NCBI GenBank assembly: GCA_006176705.1
Contig: QRFJ01000771.1
Location: 124,001 to 188,000 of the forward strand
Direction of reading: 5' to 3'
DNA: 64,000 nt
From: Cocos nucifera
Taxonomy: Eukaryota; Streptophyta; Magnoliopsida; Arecales; Arecaceae
In this document: positions 11,621-22,708 of the stretch, piece by piece
Layout of the letters: each line of letters begins with the position of its first letter
Numbering within the stretch: the stretch's first letter is position 1
Notes under the pieces: model-generated
The model's input: only the letters and a program-made list of their open reading frames with translations
What the model was told of the DNA's origin: nothing
Databases searched by the model: none
Program-made: the position numbers and the translations under genes

Positions 11621-11647
11621 AGATTTTAGAGCTTGATGGTGCATAGA

Positions 11648-11940
11648 ATGAAAGGAGAAGTCATACAAGATGAAATCAGAAATCTACATAAGGATTCCAC
11701 GGTATGTCTCAAATCTTCCTTGTTGTTGCTGTGGTTTGGCCAATCGGCAGCAACAGATTAAAGGTGGTGGTTGAGAGGTTTAACAGAAAGAGATTTTCTC
11801 AGGGTGAAAGGATTTGGTGCATGATTTACTGATCGATCTTAGTGGAAAGACTGAGCTGTATGATAGTTATGTGACAGATAGGGAGTGCTGGAGTGATGCA
11901 GTGGTGCTTTCCTTAAGATGCAGGCTTGAGAGAGGCTCGG
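11648..11940 (+). pseudogene. B-I gag-like N-terminal remnant
   Basis: An ATG at 11,648-11,650, 28 nt past the primer site, opens a 37-codon frame (MKGEVIQDEIRNLHKD...) ending at 11,761. Other frames continue the conserved peptide: RFNRKRFSQ near 11,790, then after a one-base shift DLVHDLLIDLSGK near 11,820. This order resembles the start of copia UBN2-type gag, but the assignment is inference from short motifs. Homologous to 403-648 and 43,967-44,167 on the minus strand. Confidence 0.4.
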
Positions 11941-13210
11941 CAATGCAGTAGTTGAGGAAGATATCTCAGTAGAGAGCATCAGAGTTCTCTAAAAAGATGG
12001 GCAGTGTAGGACTATTGGAGAGGTTTTCTAAGGGATAATGATCGAAGGAAGGCTAAAGAAGTGACTATACGTCCTTCAGTATTAGGAAGATGGGGAAGTA
12101 GTCGGAGATGTATTCAGTGGTTGGACCAGAGCATGAATTTGCAGAGCATTGGGAGTGAAGGAGATGGATGATCCATAGAGGTCCAGTAGGTCAGGGCTAG
12201 ATGGTTGTAGAGTGGCATTGAGATGAGTTAGGGAGCGCTGGAGTGCTGCAACTACACTTTTCTAGAGGCATGGGGCTGATAGAGGTTCGGTGGTGCAGCA
12301 GTCGAGGAGTCTATCTCAATAGAGAGTGTCAGTGGTATCTAAGGAAGATTCGATGTAGGTCTCAAGGAGAGCCGGGGGTCTCAGGGAGCGCTAGAGACAT
12401 CTAGCAGTTGGGATTATCATGGATCAGGTTTCTTCTATAGAAGCACCAAAAAGAGTTGTGGTTCAGGTGGAGGATGGTTCTCTAGGTGCAATTGAAGCGA
12501 TGGCTAGTGTAGGGGTAGAAGAGAAGGACTAGGATGGAATTTTCTATGGTTCAGTCACTAAATTCAAAAGAGTTGGATGAGCTCTTAGATTTCAAAGGTG
12601 CCCGCAGGTTGTGGAGGTATTCGAGATGGCTTTGAAGGGGTCCGTAGAGTGTGGAGGGTTCGAAGGGGCAGCGACAGTGTTTGAGATATAGTGGTAGGCC
12701 TAGAGTGCAGTATTGAGTGGTTGGCCTCGAGGGACTCAATGATAGAGTCAGCTTCTACGGCATCAGATGGACTTTGGATATAGGTGGAGCTCCAGACAGG
12801 TGGCTTCACAATTGGATAGAAAATTTGACATGATTTCAGAGCGTCGATGATGCATAGTTCTAGGTGGAGCGACATGTGCAGGAGGACAGACATAGATCTG
12901 AGGAGACATGTCAGGATTTGCAGCGAGTGCTAGTACGGAAACGTTGCAGATTCTCCATGGAAGTCCAAGAAAAGTGATGCAGCTACTAAGCAAAAGGGAT
13001 CCTACAATTTTAGGGTGGTGTAGAGGTGCAAGCCAAGGTCTTCAATGGTGGAGGCGGTCATCCCAAAGGCCTCAAGGGTGCACAACAGCTGAAGAAGATT
13101 GGCAGAGGTGATGTTTGCATAGGATCTGTCGTGTGCGTAGGGACAGTGTGATCATGCAGGAGGGCATTATCGAGGGATTTGCCAAGGCTTGGGAGCACCA
13201 AGACGGAGAT
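11941..13210 (+). other. B-I internal region, non-coding or decayed
   Basis: No pol domain in any frame. Two related modules about 350 bp apart begin near 11,885 and 12,235, each with 'ggagtgctg...gcag' and 'atctcaRtagagag'. A short peptide, VVVQVEDGSLGAIEAMASVGV (as encoded near 12,460-12,525), has a counterpart in B-II at 28,900-29,172 minus. The end 'gcaccaagacggagat' before 13,211 is a purine-rich, PPT-like tract. Confidence 0.6.
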
Positions 13211-14027
13211 TGTGAGAATTTGTGGTGCTCCCAAGCCTTGGAAGGCCACGGGAGGAGTTAGGGGGTTGGCTCCTGGGATTCTAGGAGCTTGGTTGGTGCT
13301 TTGGAGATCTAAAATTCAAGATGAAGCAAGAAACCAAAGCTGGAGAATCAAGACTATAGAAAGAAGATTTTCTACAGGTTAGCTGGCTCAGTTCAAAATT
13401 GGGTCGGTTAAGTCTCAGTGCACAGACAAAAAAGAGAGCTGCGCGTTCAGGACTGCTGGCATGGCACAGAATTGGGCCAGCTTAGTTTGCCCAGTGGAAC
13501 TTAGCCTACTCAGTGTTGAGACTGAGCTAGCTCAGTGCGCGGGTAGAGTTATGCGAGGGTCTATTTTGGACTAGGATCTAGGTTGATCCTAGGTGTCTTA
13601 AGGCCTGGTTTGAGAGGTCTTAAGGGGGCTAATTCATGTATGAATTAGGTCTAGATCTAGAGGATGAGAGCATGGGAGACATGGGTGTACATGGGCTTGG
13701 TGAGTGCTTTCATGTATTGGGTTAGCCAGGGAGTTTTTTGGTCAGGCCTAATGGCTATGTATAAATACATAGGTCGTATTAAGATTTCATTATGCTGTGG
13801 AATACATACCTTTTCTCCCTCAATTCTCTCTTCTTCTCTTCTCTCTAGTGTAGTTGCCTCAGGTTCTTGAAGAAGCCCTAGAGAGAGTGGGCGCCTCGCT
13901 CAAGCCCAAGGAGGGAGGTGCCCCATAATAGATCTAGGTGTTGGATCTATGGTTTGCTGCCCATAGAGAACATTATAGGTTCCTTCAGGTCCATGCTAAA
14001 GATCAGGGGTTTTTGCAACAAGGTATC
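13211..14027 (+). repeat. B-I 3' LTR, left part
   Basis: 817 bp. Contains repeated 'tgagcYRgctcag' elements and TATAAATA at 13,760. Cut at 14,027 by B-II; GTATC (14,023-14,027) is the left target copy, repeated at 30,888-30,892. Confidence 0.85.
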
Positions 14028-14204
14028 TATTATCATCCACAATATTTCAGGCATCACCTAGCTTTCATACCAAATTATAGACCCAAGATATCGCTCGAAT
14101 GCCAATCATCCTTGACATCACAAGCATCGATATCATGTTGTGGAAGCTCCTGATCTTTAGCATGGATCTGAAGGAACCTGAGATGTTCTCTATGGGCACC
14201 AAAC
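14028..14204 (-). repeat. B-II 3' LTR, left part
   Basis: 177 bp before copia-2. The last five bases CAAAC (14,200-14,204) are the target copy repeated at 27,596-27,600. The uninterrupted counterpart is at 29,960-30,137. Confidence 0.85.
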
Positions 14205-14786
14205 TGAAGGAAAATCCTGATTTCCCGGTCCAGGTTCGTTCAGATTTGATTAGATCAAGAGATATATTTCAAAAATTTTCTCTTGATCTTAATCAGATCT
14301 TGATAAATTTCAGATCTAATTCTTATTATTTTAATAAATAAAATAAAATAAGATAAATTAAATCAAATTTAATTTACCCGATTTGGGTAATCCTATTACC
14401 CTGTAGATGATCCTGATTGCAGCGGAAGGTTCTGGATCTTAGCCACGCAAGTGCCTGGCCTCTACCGGTATCCACTCAGGTTGGATCTGGAGAACCTCTT
14501 CTTCTCTATCACACCTCCAAAAATCAGATCTGGATCTGATCTGGAGGATCTTCAAAACTCTTTTGAAGATCTGCAGTCGTCCTTTTGCAGCAGCGCAGCC
14601 TTCTTGCTTTTGATCGCCTTTCCTTGATCTGAATCGCACCAAACTAAGTCCAAAACACCTTTTGGACGTGGAGAGCAAGGGGAGAAGAGAGTATGGCATG
14701 GAGAAGGAGGGGAGAGGCAGCCTTGGGGCGTGGGAAATCTCTATTGAATTCACTTTCACTTAGGATTAGGGTTGGGCGCAGGGTCT

Positions 14787-14794
14787 TATTTATA
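14787..14794 (-). promoter_or_regulatory. Copia-2 3' LTR TATA box
   Basis: TATAAATA on the minus strand, also at 22,568-22,575 in the 5' LTR copy. Confidence 0.55.
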
Positions 14795-15509
14795 GACCTC
14801 TTGTGATCCAACTCCTCTTCCTCTCAACCAATCACAACCCTTTGTGAAATCAGATCTAAATCTGATTGGTTGGAATAGAGACCCCTGGATTCCTCCTTAG
14901 AGGGCGCCTAAGACCAGTCAAACTGGATTCTTAGTAGAACTCTAATTGGAATCCAAAAGGGAGGTGGAGTCCTTGTCCAACAAGGACTCCTAGGCGCCTC
15001 CTACTTGGGCTCACGCCACCCTTGGCGTGCGCCCTTCTCCTTGCCAGGTTCTGGCAGGGGGACAGGCCCCCACCAGCTCTCCAATAGGTGCATGACATGT
15101 GGTCAAAAGTCAAAGGGTCAATGGTCAATGTTTGACCAGTCAAAGGTAGACTTTTGACCAAAGTCAAAGAACAAGAAATGGCAGGTGACCAAAAATGGCA
15201 GGTAATGTCTTACAAATAAGACAACCTATTCTGACTTGGACAACCTCCAGTCAGACCATATGAAGGCCTCTGATTGAGCACAAACTCCTTTGGCTCAGTC
15301 AGGACAACTTATTTATGATAGTAAAAGAAGAACGTTAGGTTCAATCGAGTGCTAGCACGATTTCCTTGAACCTAATTGAATCTCATTCAGATCAATTGAA
15401 CTAGATCAGTTCAATTGATGATCACCAGATTCAAACCCTTGTTTGTGTGACCCAGTTAGGTTCAGTTCTGTATGGTAATGGGATATGTCATGATCTCTAT
15501 CATAGACAT

Positions 15510-15584
15510 CATCGAAACTCCTTTCGATGGATCAGAACTCTTCTGATTCGAACAGCTAGAATGATCGATCATCTAAATCATTCT
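15510..15584 (-). repeat. Hairpin cluster in the copia-2 U3
   Basis: Three consecutive inverted repeats: CATCGAAA-CTCC-TTTCGATG (15,510-15,529), ATCAGAA-CTC-TTCTGAT (15,531-15,547) and AGAATGAT...ATCATTCT with an 11-nt spacer (15,558-15,584). The same cluster is at 9,829-9,905 and, with changes, in copia-3 and copia-4. It lies about 700 bp upstream of the TATA box in the sense direction. Confidence 0.7.
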
Positions 15585-16491
15585 AATTGCTCCCAAAATC
15601 CACCAGTGACACCTAGCAGTATATGGTGGCAACCCATCAGAGCTGAATGCGAACCTCTTGGTGCAGCTACCTGTGTGATTAAGTTCTTCTATCTTGAGCC
15701 CCGATCAGATTAGGGTTAAGGTGAACTCGTCAAACCCTAGTCTCTGTCATATGATGTAATCATTCGATTCGAGTCCAATGTGAAAATCTAAATAGAAACT
15801 CTTTCTATTATTTCACTCTACCATGGCCATGGATTTCTGGACTTGATTCTCATGATCATCATAGGGCTACTCCTCTACCACCGAGGTAGATAGATTCCAT
15901 CTTGATGCAATCCAGTTCCTACAATGAACATGTCATAGCCAACATACACCTCAGGGTTCCATATGGCTAGGAGACCGAGTAATGGTGTAGTCAAACTATA
16001 ACACCCTCAAGGTGAACTGCCGATGCATCTCAGGTCAAAGAACCAGACACACTACTGCAGCATCGAGTCAGTCATTGACGAGAAGGTAGACTTCCCTAAT
16101 GACTACTCGAGGTGGTCACGCTCAGTGCCCTCGTTCTCTAACGAGTACCTGTACTCTCGCTCCGGTGTCTCCACACCGTAGACTCAAGACTCATCTACTA
16201 AAGAGAAGCGATCGTACACCAACCTTCCGGATCAATCACCATCCTCGTGATGATCCTATGGTCGGGAGCTGTTTATGAGTTAATAATGATTATTCATGTC
16301 TTAAATTTTCAACTCTTGAAAATATGAATTATCATTACCATTAACTCAAAGGATGTATCACAGACACTAAATACACATATGTGATAGAAAATAACCCATT
16401 TTATTAATTATAGTCAAAATTATAATTTTGCCCCTAGAAGTGTATTACAAGTGTCAGCCAATTCTGGCTTCTAGGGCACATATATCTAACA

Positions 16492-16503
16492 ATCTCCCAC
16501 TTG
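16492..16503 (-). promoter_or_regulatory. Copia-2 polypurine tract
   Basis: The minus strand reads CAAGTGGGAGAT immediately before the LTR start TGTTAGATA, the usual plant copia plus-strand primer position. Confidence 0.85.
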
Positions 16504-16505
16504 TC

Positions 16506-17942
16506 CTAAAGCCAATTGGCTACAAGTCTAAGTCCCATCTTCTCAAGGTGGGCTTCGATCTTCTGCTGGCCCAACGGCTTTGTAAGTGGGTCTGCCACAT
16601 TATCTGTGGAGTTGACTCTCTTGACCTCAACGTAACCTTTCTCAAGGTAATCGCGGATGAGATGATATCGCCGCTCAATGTGCTTGGACTTCTGGTGAGA
16701 CCTCGGCTCCTTAGCAAGGGCTATGGCGCCATTGTTGTCGCAGTAAAGAGGAATGGCATCTGATGGCATTACTCCAATTTCTGCAGCAAACTTCTTGTAC
16801 CAGAATGCTTCCTTTGCAGCCTCTGATGCAGCTATATATTCTGCTTCCATGGTGGAATCTGCTATCACAGTTTGCTTGGAACTCTTCCAGCTGACAGCTC
16901 CACCATTGCACACAAACAGACTTCCAGATGTCGACTTTCGATCATCTATATCGGACATGAAGTCCGAGTCTGTGTATCCCTGAACTTGGAGTTCTCCATT
17001 ACCAAAGACCAACATCATATCCTTAGTTCTTCTCAAGTACTTAAGGATACATTTCACAGAAGTCCAGTGTTCTTCACCTGGATTTGACTGATATCTGCTT
17101 GTGACACTCACAGCATGGGCTATATCAGGTCGTGTACATAGCATGGCATACATGAGGCTCCCTATTGCAGAAGCATAAGGGATCTTGCTCATGCGTTCTA
17201 TTTCCTCAGGTGTGCTGGGGCACATCTTCTTGGAAAGATGAATACCATGTCTGAAGGGTATTAATCCCCTCTTAGAGTTTTCCATACTAAACCTCTTTAG
17301 TACTTCCTCTATGTACATCTTCTGTGAAAGTCCTAGCATCCTATTCGGTCTATCCCTATAGACCTTAATTCCTAGAATAAAGGATGCTTCACCTAGGTCT
17401 TTCATGGAGAATTCCTTGGACAACCACATCTTGACTGATGTCAACATGGGAATATCATTCCCAATAAGGAGGATGTCATCCACGTACAATACGAGGAAGA
17501 CAACAGCGCTCCCACTGACCCTTTTGAAAACACATGGTTCCTCTTCATTTTTGATGAAACCAAACTTTTTGATCACATCATTGAAACGAGTGTTCCAGCT
17601 CCGAGATGCTTGCTTAAGTCCATATATGGACCTTTGCAGCTTGCAAACCTTGTGATCAGTATCACTGGATGTGAAACCTAGCGGCTGTTCCATATAGATA
17701 TCTTCCTCAAGATATCCATTTAGGAATGCCGTTTTCACGTCCATTTGCCATATTTCATAATCGAAATAGGCTGCAACAGCAAGCAATGTGCGGATGGATT
17801 TTAGCATAGCTACCTGGGGAAAAGGTATCCTGATAGTCAATGCCTTCACGTTGACTATAACCTTTTGCCACCAGTCTAGCCTTGAATGTCTCCACATTCC
17901 CATCTGCACCAATCTTTCTCTTGAAGATCCATTTACACCCAA
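16506..17942 (-). CDS. Copia-2 reverse transcriptase-RNase H open frame
   Basis: Longest open frame of the window (478 codons including about 40 out-of-frame residues at its start; homology begins at VAMLKSIRT near 17,815). RT (RVT_2 copia type): WQMDVKTAFLNG holds the first catalytic aspartate, then SIYGLKQASRSW, and LYVDDILLIGND holds the catalytic pair (YVDD encoded at 17,475-17,486). RNase H follows: GYTDSDF, STMEAEYIAASEA and LYCDNNGAIALAKEP supply the catalytic acidic residues. The C-terminal signature KSKHIERRYHLIRD...NVADPLTKPL is present, with the stop at 16,506-16,508. The N-terminal RT part is in another frame (17,755-17,997). Copia family is clear; lineage (Angela-like, from the long LTRs) is a weak inference. 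Confidence 0.9.
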   Translation of the reverse strand: MGVNGSSRERLVQMGMWRHSRLDWWQKVIVNVKALTIRIPFPQVAMLKSIRTLLAVAAYFDYEIWQMDVKTAFLNGYLEEDIYMEQPLGFTSSDTDHKVCKLQRSIYGLKQASRSWNTRFNDVIKKFGFIKNEEEPCVFKRVSGSAVVFLVLYVDDILLIGNDIPMLTSVKMWLSKEFSMKDLGEASFILGIKVYRDRPNRMLGLSQKMYIEEVLKRFSMENSKRGLIPFRHGIHLSKKMCPSTPEEIERMSKIPYASAIGSLMYAMLCTRPDIAHAVSVTSRYQSNPGEEHWTSVKCILKYLRRTKDMMLVFGNGELQVQGYTDSDFMSDIDDRKSTSGSLFVCNGGAVSWKSSKQTVIADSTMEAEYIAASEAAKEAFWYKKFAAEIGVMPSDAIPLYCDNNGAIALAKEPRSHQKSKHIERRYHLIRDYLEKGYVEVKRVNSTDNVADPLTKPLGQQKIEAHLEKMGLRLVANWL

Positions 17943-18307
17943 TAGGTACTATACCTTCTGGTGGATCTACCAAGGTCCAGACTTGGTTTGAGTGCATCGA
18001 GTCGATTCTCTGACTTCATTGCCTCAAGCCATTTCTCGGAGTCGATATCTGATATCGCCTCGTTGTAGGTTTTGGGATCATCACCATGAGCACCATTACC
18101 TATGAGGAACATTTCCTCTACATCCTCTGAAATAATACCTAAGTATCTTTCAGGGGGACGGGAAACTCTTTCCGATCTACGAGGTGGAGGAGGTAGTGTT
18201 CTTATTGGCTCAACCTGATTTGGTTCCACTTGGTCCTTAGCTCGTTCTGCTTGTGAGACTTTCTCATCAAGCTTAATCTGCTTTCCAATGCCACTATCTT
18301 GAATAAA

Positions 18308-19163
18308 CTATTTTTCAAGAAATATGGCATGTCGACTCACAATCACATTGTGGTCTTCTGGAATGTAGAAATAGTATCCTAATGACTCTTTAGGATATCC
18401 TATGAATCGAGCTCTAAAGGACCTAAACTCTAACTTGTCCGCTTGTTGTCTTTTGACATGAGCCGGACAACCCCAAATTCTGAGATGACTCAGACTTGGT
18501 TTCTTACCGTGCCATATCTCATACGGTGTGGTAGGAACGGTTTTAGAGGGAACCCTATTCAGTAAATAGATTGAAGTTAATAATGAATGTCCCCAAAGAA
18601 AATCAGGGAGGTCTGTGAAGCTCATCATGGATCGAACCATATCCAATAGAGTCCGATTTCTCCATTCTGAAACCCCGTTGAGTTGAGGTGTTCCTGGTGG
18701 AGTCCATTGAGAGACTATGCCATTTTCCTTAAGATAGTCTAGGAATTCCCGGCTAAGGTATTCACCTCCTCGATCTGATCGAAGAACCTTAATGGGTTTT
18801 CCAGTTTGTTTTTCTACTTCATGTCTGAATTCTTTGAACTTTTCAAAAGGCTTCAGACTTGTGTCTCATAAGATACACATACCCATACCTAGACAGATCA
18901 TCGGTAAAGGTAATGAAGTAGACAAAATTGCCTCTAGCCGGCACATCGAATGGGCCGCACACATCAGTATGTACTAGGGCAAGGAGATCTGTGGCCCTCT
19001 CCCCATGTCCAACAAAAGGGAGTTTAGTCATTTTGCCTTGAAGACAAGATTCACAAGTTGGATATGACTCAAAAGTCAATGGACTCAATAGCCCATTTTT
19101 CTCCAATTTGTTAATCCTATCTTCATTTGCTATATGATTTCCTAATCTCAAAGCTAGTGCCAT
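18308..19163 (-). pseudogene. Copia-2 integrase
   Basis: Fragments 18,843-19,163 and 18,308-18,646, with SDRGGEY encoded between them near 18,770. Present: CESCLQGK of the zinc region, VHTDVCGPF (first aspartate), the Asp of LRSDRGGEY and the chromodomain-less C-terminus FLWGHSLLTSIYLLNR. The WHLRLGH histidine motif is damaged by the adjoining deletion (reads MALALRLGNHIANED). Function would be insertion of the cDNA. Confidence 0.8.
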
Positions 19164-19235
19164 AACAGAAAACTAAGTCTCAGATGGTAATCGTTTGGCA
19201 ACTATTCCCTAGGTCATTCCCTGCCTCCTGCATCC

Positions 19236-20109
19236 TCACGTTTTCAAGCTCGAATAATGAGCATACCTCCAGAAGGACCTTCCTTCTTGTTCTTCAGGGT
19301 GGCCAGGTAAGTAGGGCAGTTCCGCTTCCAATGGCCGTCGCTGTTGCAATGGAAACACTTTCCTTTGCCATCGACCTTTCTTCTTCGGTTCTGCCTTCTT
19401 CTTCTTTGATCCTTCCACCTTTTGCTTTTTCACAGACTTCTTTTTCTTTCCATAAGACTTTCTTTTGGAAGAAGTCCGTTCCATAGCAAGAACTGAGCCT
19501 TTAGAACCTTTCATAGAAAGCTCAGCGGTAACCAGCATATTCATTCAACTCGGCCAAGGAATTTTGAAGTTTATGCATGTGGTAATTCATGATGAATTGC
19601 CCATATGCATCAGTCAAGGATTGCAGAATAATATCGTTCTGCAGAGTCCAAGTCCAACTTCACACCGAGCTTCTCAAGCTCTTCCATGTCCTTGATCATT
19701 GTCAGACAGTGATCTTGGACTGACTGCCCATCACGCATCTTAGCCTTAAAAAGTCATTTTCGTGACTTGATATTTGGCTGCGCGACTCTGTTCACCAAAC
19801 ATCTCCTGCAGGTGAGCCAACATTTGGCGAGCAGTCCCGATATCTTCATGTTGGCGCTGGAGCTCATCAGACATCGAGCCCAACATGTAAGTATCTGGCC
19901 TTATTATCTTCGTCAATCCATTTTTCCAGAGACGCTCTCTGTTCAGTGGATGGACGGAGCTGGTAAGGTGGGAGGGTCCTGGTCCAAAACATGGTGTTAA
20001 CTTCTCTGAACCCAAAATAATTTTGTAGTTCCTGAGCCAATCTTTATAATTGGGTCCAGTCAGTCTATGTGTGTCCTAGGATACGTGCCAATGGGTTGGA
20101 CGCAGACAT
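19236..20109 (-). pseudogene. Copia-2 gag
   Basis: UBN2-type gag. 19,746-20,015 carries YMLGSMSDELQRQHEDI and LAHLQEMFGEQSRAAKYQV; 19,236-19,544 carries the C-terminal Lys-rich linker before the zinc knuckle. The knuckle is read out of frame (KVFPLQQRRPLE). Stops and shifts separate the two parts. The ATG at 20,107 is chosen because MSASN aligns with ISASN in copia-4. Confidence 0.75.
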
Positions 20110-21968
20110 TTTCCTGTAGAGAGTCAAAGATTCTAGTTAGATACTGTAATTTTGACTTGACCAATTTGTTTAGGGATTTTATTTTTAAACAAATTAGCTC
20201 CCACTATTTTCTCGGATCCCTACACTCCCTCTGTAGAGATGCGAAAATCTCCATGATTAATGATTTCTAGTGGGTGGTGCGGTCTCACCAACTGACTCAT
20301 CACCTCACCTAACAGTTATTGGTGATGGGTTAGCCAATGAGTGAACAACTCTTGTTCAATGATTCTCTAATCATGGTGCACCCAAACTTGGTCTCTAATT
20401 CATGAATCTCACCGTATCCGGAATATTGATCCACTCCTTAGTTAAGTCAGACCCACCATTTGCATAGACTGGGTTCCTAATTGAGTCTCTCACCGTATCC
20501 GAAATATTGAGCCCAACTCATCCTCCAGCCCATAGCATCCAATGCCTAATAGACATGGTTGCATCTTCCCGTGCAACTGAGCCACTGTATCCAGCCGAGA
20601 ACAATCAACCCCGGGAAGGGCCCGCACATCTACAATGGTGGAAGACCTCAGACTTAATCTTTTCTTAGGGAGAATTGATTCAGGTCTCATTAAACTAGAC
20701 TTGGCTTAGTCATAACAATTATGACTAACCTAGTGGCATGGGTTAGCTCGGATTATTGACCACCTCAGATCAGAACTGTGTCAACAGATATGGCCAGGTA
20801 AGTGAGACCGGTGGAAGGAATATGCCATTAACTCGTACAAGAACGCATTCAGGTCGAGTAGCTTCCAATTAAAAACCAGTCGGTCGTATGTGCCAAACTT
20901 ACCTTAGACACCAAATTGTTGAGTCAGAACCAATTGGGTTAGCCTACAATCCAGACTCTAACCTCTGAGCCTAATTAGGTCTTGCTTGATCGTGACTCGA
21001 TCTTGACCCAGACTTAATCCTATTAGGCTGGTCAATTTAAGCATTGTTGATCCCATCTAACCAACTCTTGATTCGGTTTGATCAACCGCTTAGACCTAAT
21101 TGAGCTACCCAAGCCCGAACCCAGTATTATGAATATGTCTTAGATCTGAAATTCTCAATTTTAGACCTAATTAATATTCCATAAACTTAATTCTTAATTA
21201 AGTAGGGTTCATAAACAAAATATGCACAATAAATCCTAGGGTTTCAGGATCTAGGGTTTTGCAGAAAGTAAGTTTTGGGTTTCTGATTAAGGACGAACAC
21301 GCAGCACCCCTACACATCATAAGAACACCCCATCGAATGGGAAGAGAGGGCCTTTAAACCCTTCTTCATTCTTATGACCGGACGGCCAAGAGGAACGCCT
21401 TAATCAGGAACATGTAAATACTACAAAACAGTTTATAGATCTATATCATATATCTCATATACAAATTTAGATCTAATCATGGCATATTTTGCATACATCT
21501 CATGTATCAAATCATGCATGTTTTCAGATCTAAATTATCTCATAATAATCTAAAAAATTAGATTTAAATTGATCTAATCAAAATAAATTCTAATCTAGAT
21601 AATTATGTAGAACTATTCTACAACTAGTCTAGACATGCATCAATCATATCTCATATGATATTTAAAATTAAATAATTTTTATTTGCTATTTTTTCAGATG
21701 TTATTATAACACTTATAATATCAAAAAATAGTAAATAAGAAGATCTAAAATATGATTTAATCAGATTAAATCAAAGACATGCAAAACTATTCTATAGAAC
21801 TATTCTATTTCTAGAACTAGTCATGCATATCTTCATAATCTTAGATCCAAATCATTTAATTTTAATTTTTTCTGATTTCAGATCTGATCACATCTCATGT
21901 GACATCTGAAATCATTTATTTTCTAATTAAAATAAATTTAAAATCAGATCTAAACAATTTTAGAACCA
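20110..21968 (-). other. Copia-2 untranslated leader
   Basis: 1.86 kb without a convincing frame, strongly conserved with 6,604-8,490. Contains an AT-rich, AGATCT-rich block at about 21,410-21,960. Confidence 0.75.
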
Positions 21969-21982
21969 TGGCTCTGATACCA
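21969..21982 (-). promoter_or_regulatory. Copia-2 primer-binding site
   Basis: TGGTATCAGAGCCA on the minus strand, 2 nt from the LTR at 21,985. A noisy second copy sits at about 25,172-25,186. Confidence 0.9.
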
Positions 21983-21984
21983 GT

Positions 21985-22683
21985 TGAAGGGAAATCCTGA
22001 TTTCCCGGTCCAGGTTCGTTCAGATCTGATCAGATCAAGAGATATATTTCAAAAATTTTTCTCTTGATCTCAATCAGATCTTGATATATTTTAGATCTGA
22101 TTCTTATTATTTTAATAAATAAAATAAAATAAGATAAATTAAATCAAATTTAATTTACCTGATTTGGGTAATCCTATTACCCTGTAGATGATCCTGATTG
22201 CAGCGGAAGGTTCTGGATCTTAGCCACGCAAGCGCCTGGCCTCTACCGGTATCCACTCGGGTTGGATCTGGAGATCCTCTTCTTCTCTATCACACCTCCA
22301 AAAATCAGATCTGGATCTGATCTGGAGGATCTTCAAAACTCTTTTGAAGATCTGCAGTCGTCCTTTTGCAGCAGCGCAGCCTTCTTGCTTTTGATCGCCT
22401 TTCCTTGATCTGAATCGCACCAAACCTAAGTCCAAAACACTTTTGGACGTGGAGAGCAAGGGGAGAAGAGACTATGGCATGGAGAAGGAGGGGAGAGGCA
22501 GCCTTGGGGCGTGGGAAATCTCAATTGAATTTACTTTCACTTAGAATTAGGGTTGGGCGCAGGGTCTTATTTATAGACCTCTTGTGATCCAACTCCTCTT
22601 CCTCCTCAACCAATCACAACCCTTTGTGAAATCAGATCTAAATCTGATTGGTTGGAATAGAGACCCCTGGATTCCTCCTTAGA
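21985..22683 (-). repeat. Copia-2 5' LTR, clean part before the gap
   Basis: Matches 14,205-14,905 with roughly a dozen substitutions by eye, then stops at the run of Ns. Confidence 0.9.
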
Positions 22684-22708
22684 NNNNNNNNNNNNNNNNN
22701 NNNNNNNN
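22684..22708. other. Assembly gap (25 N)
   Basis: 25 undetermined bases. The sequence to the right does not continue the LTR but restarts in gag. Confidence 1.

Larger units (their letters stand above)
14205..16491 (-). repeat. Copia-2 3' LTR (complete, 2,287 bp)
   Basis: Runs from TGAAGG to TCTAACA. Contains the TATA-like box at 14,787-14,794, palindrome GTGCTAGCAC at 15,349-15,358 and three perfect-stem hairpins at 15,510-15,584. The sense-strand start TGTTAGATA is at its right end. Confidence 0.95.
16506..20109 (-). pseudogene. Copia-2 gag-pol polyprotein, protease deleted
   Basis: Gag starts at the ATG complement 20,107-20,109. Following parts are gag (about 19,236-20,109, several frames), integrase (18,308-19,163) and RT-RNase H (16,506-17,997), ending with the stop complement 16,506-16,508. 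Between integrase and gag (19,140-19,255) about 410 bp present in copia-1 are missing. These include WVLDSGSSAHLC, and the remaining bases are scrambled. Frameshifts also lie at about 17,815 (one extra base) and 18,005 and in the zinc knuckle. Not autonomous as assembled. Confidence 0.85.

Noticed and set aside
12551..13249. Cluster of short overlapping frames on both strands in B-I
   Set aside because: All 60-100 codons, not conserved in B-II or B-III, no domain; chance frames in a GC-richer stretch.
16428..17087. Plus-strand frames over RT-RNase H
   Set aside because: Antisense shadows of the 478-codon minus-strand frame.
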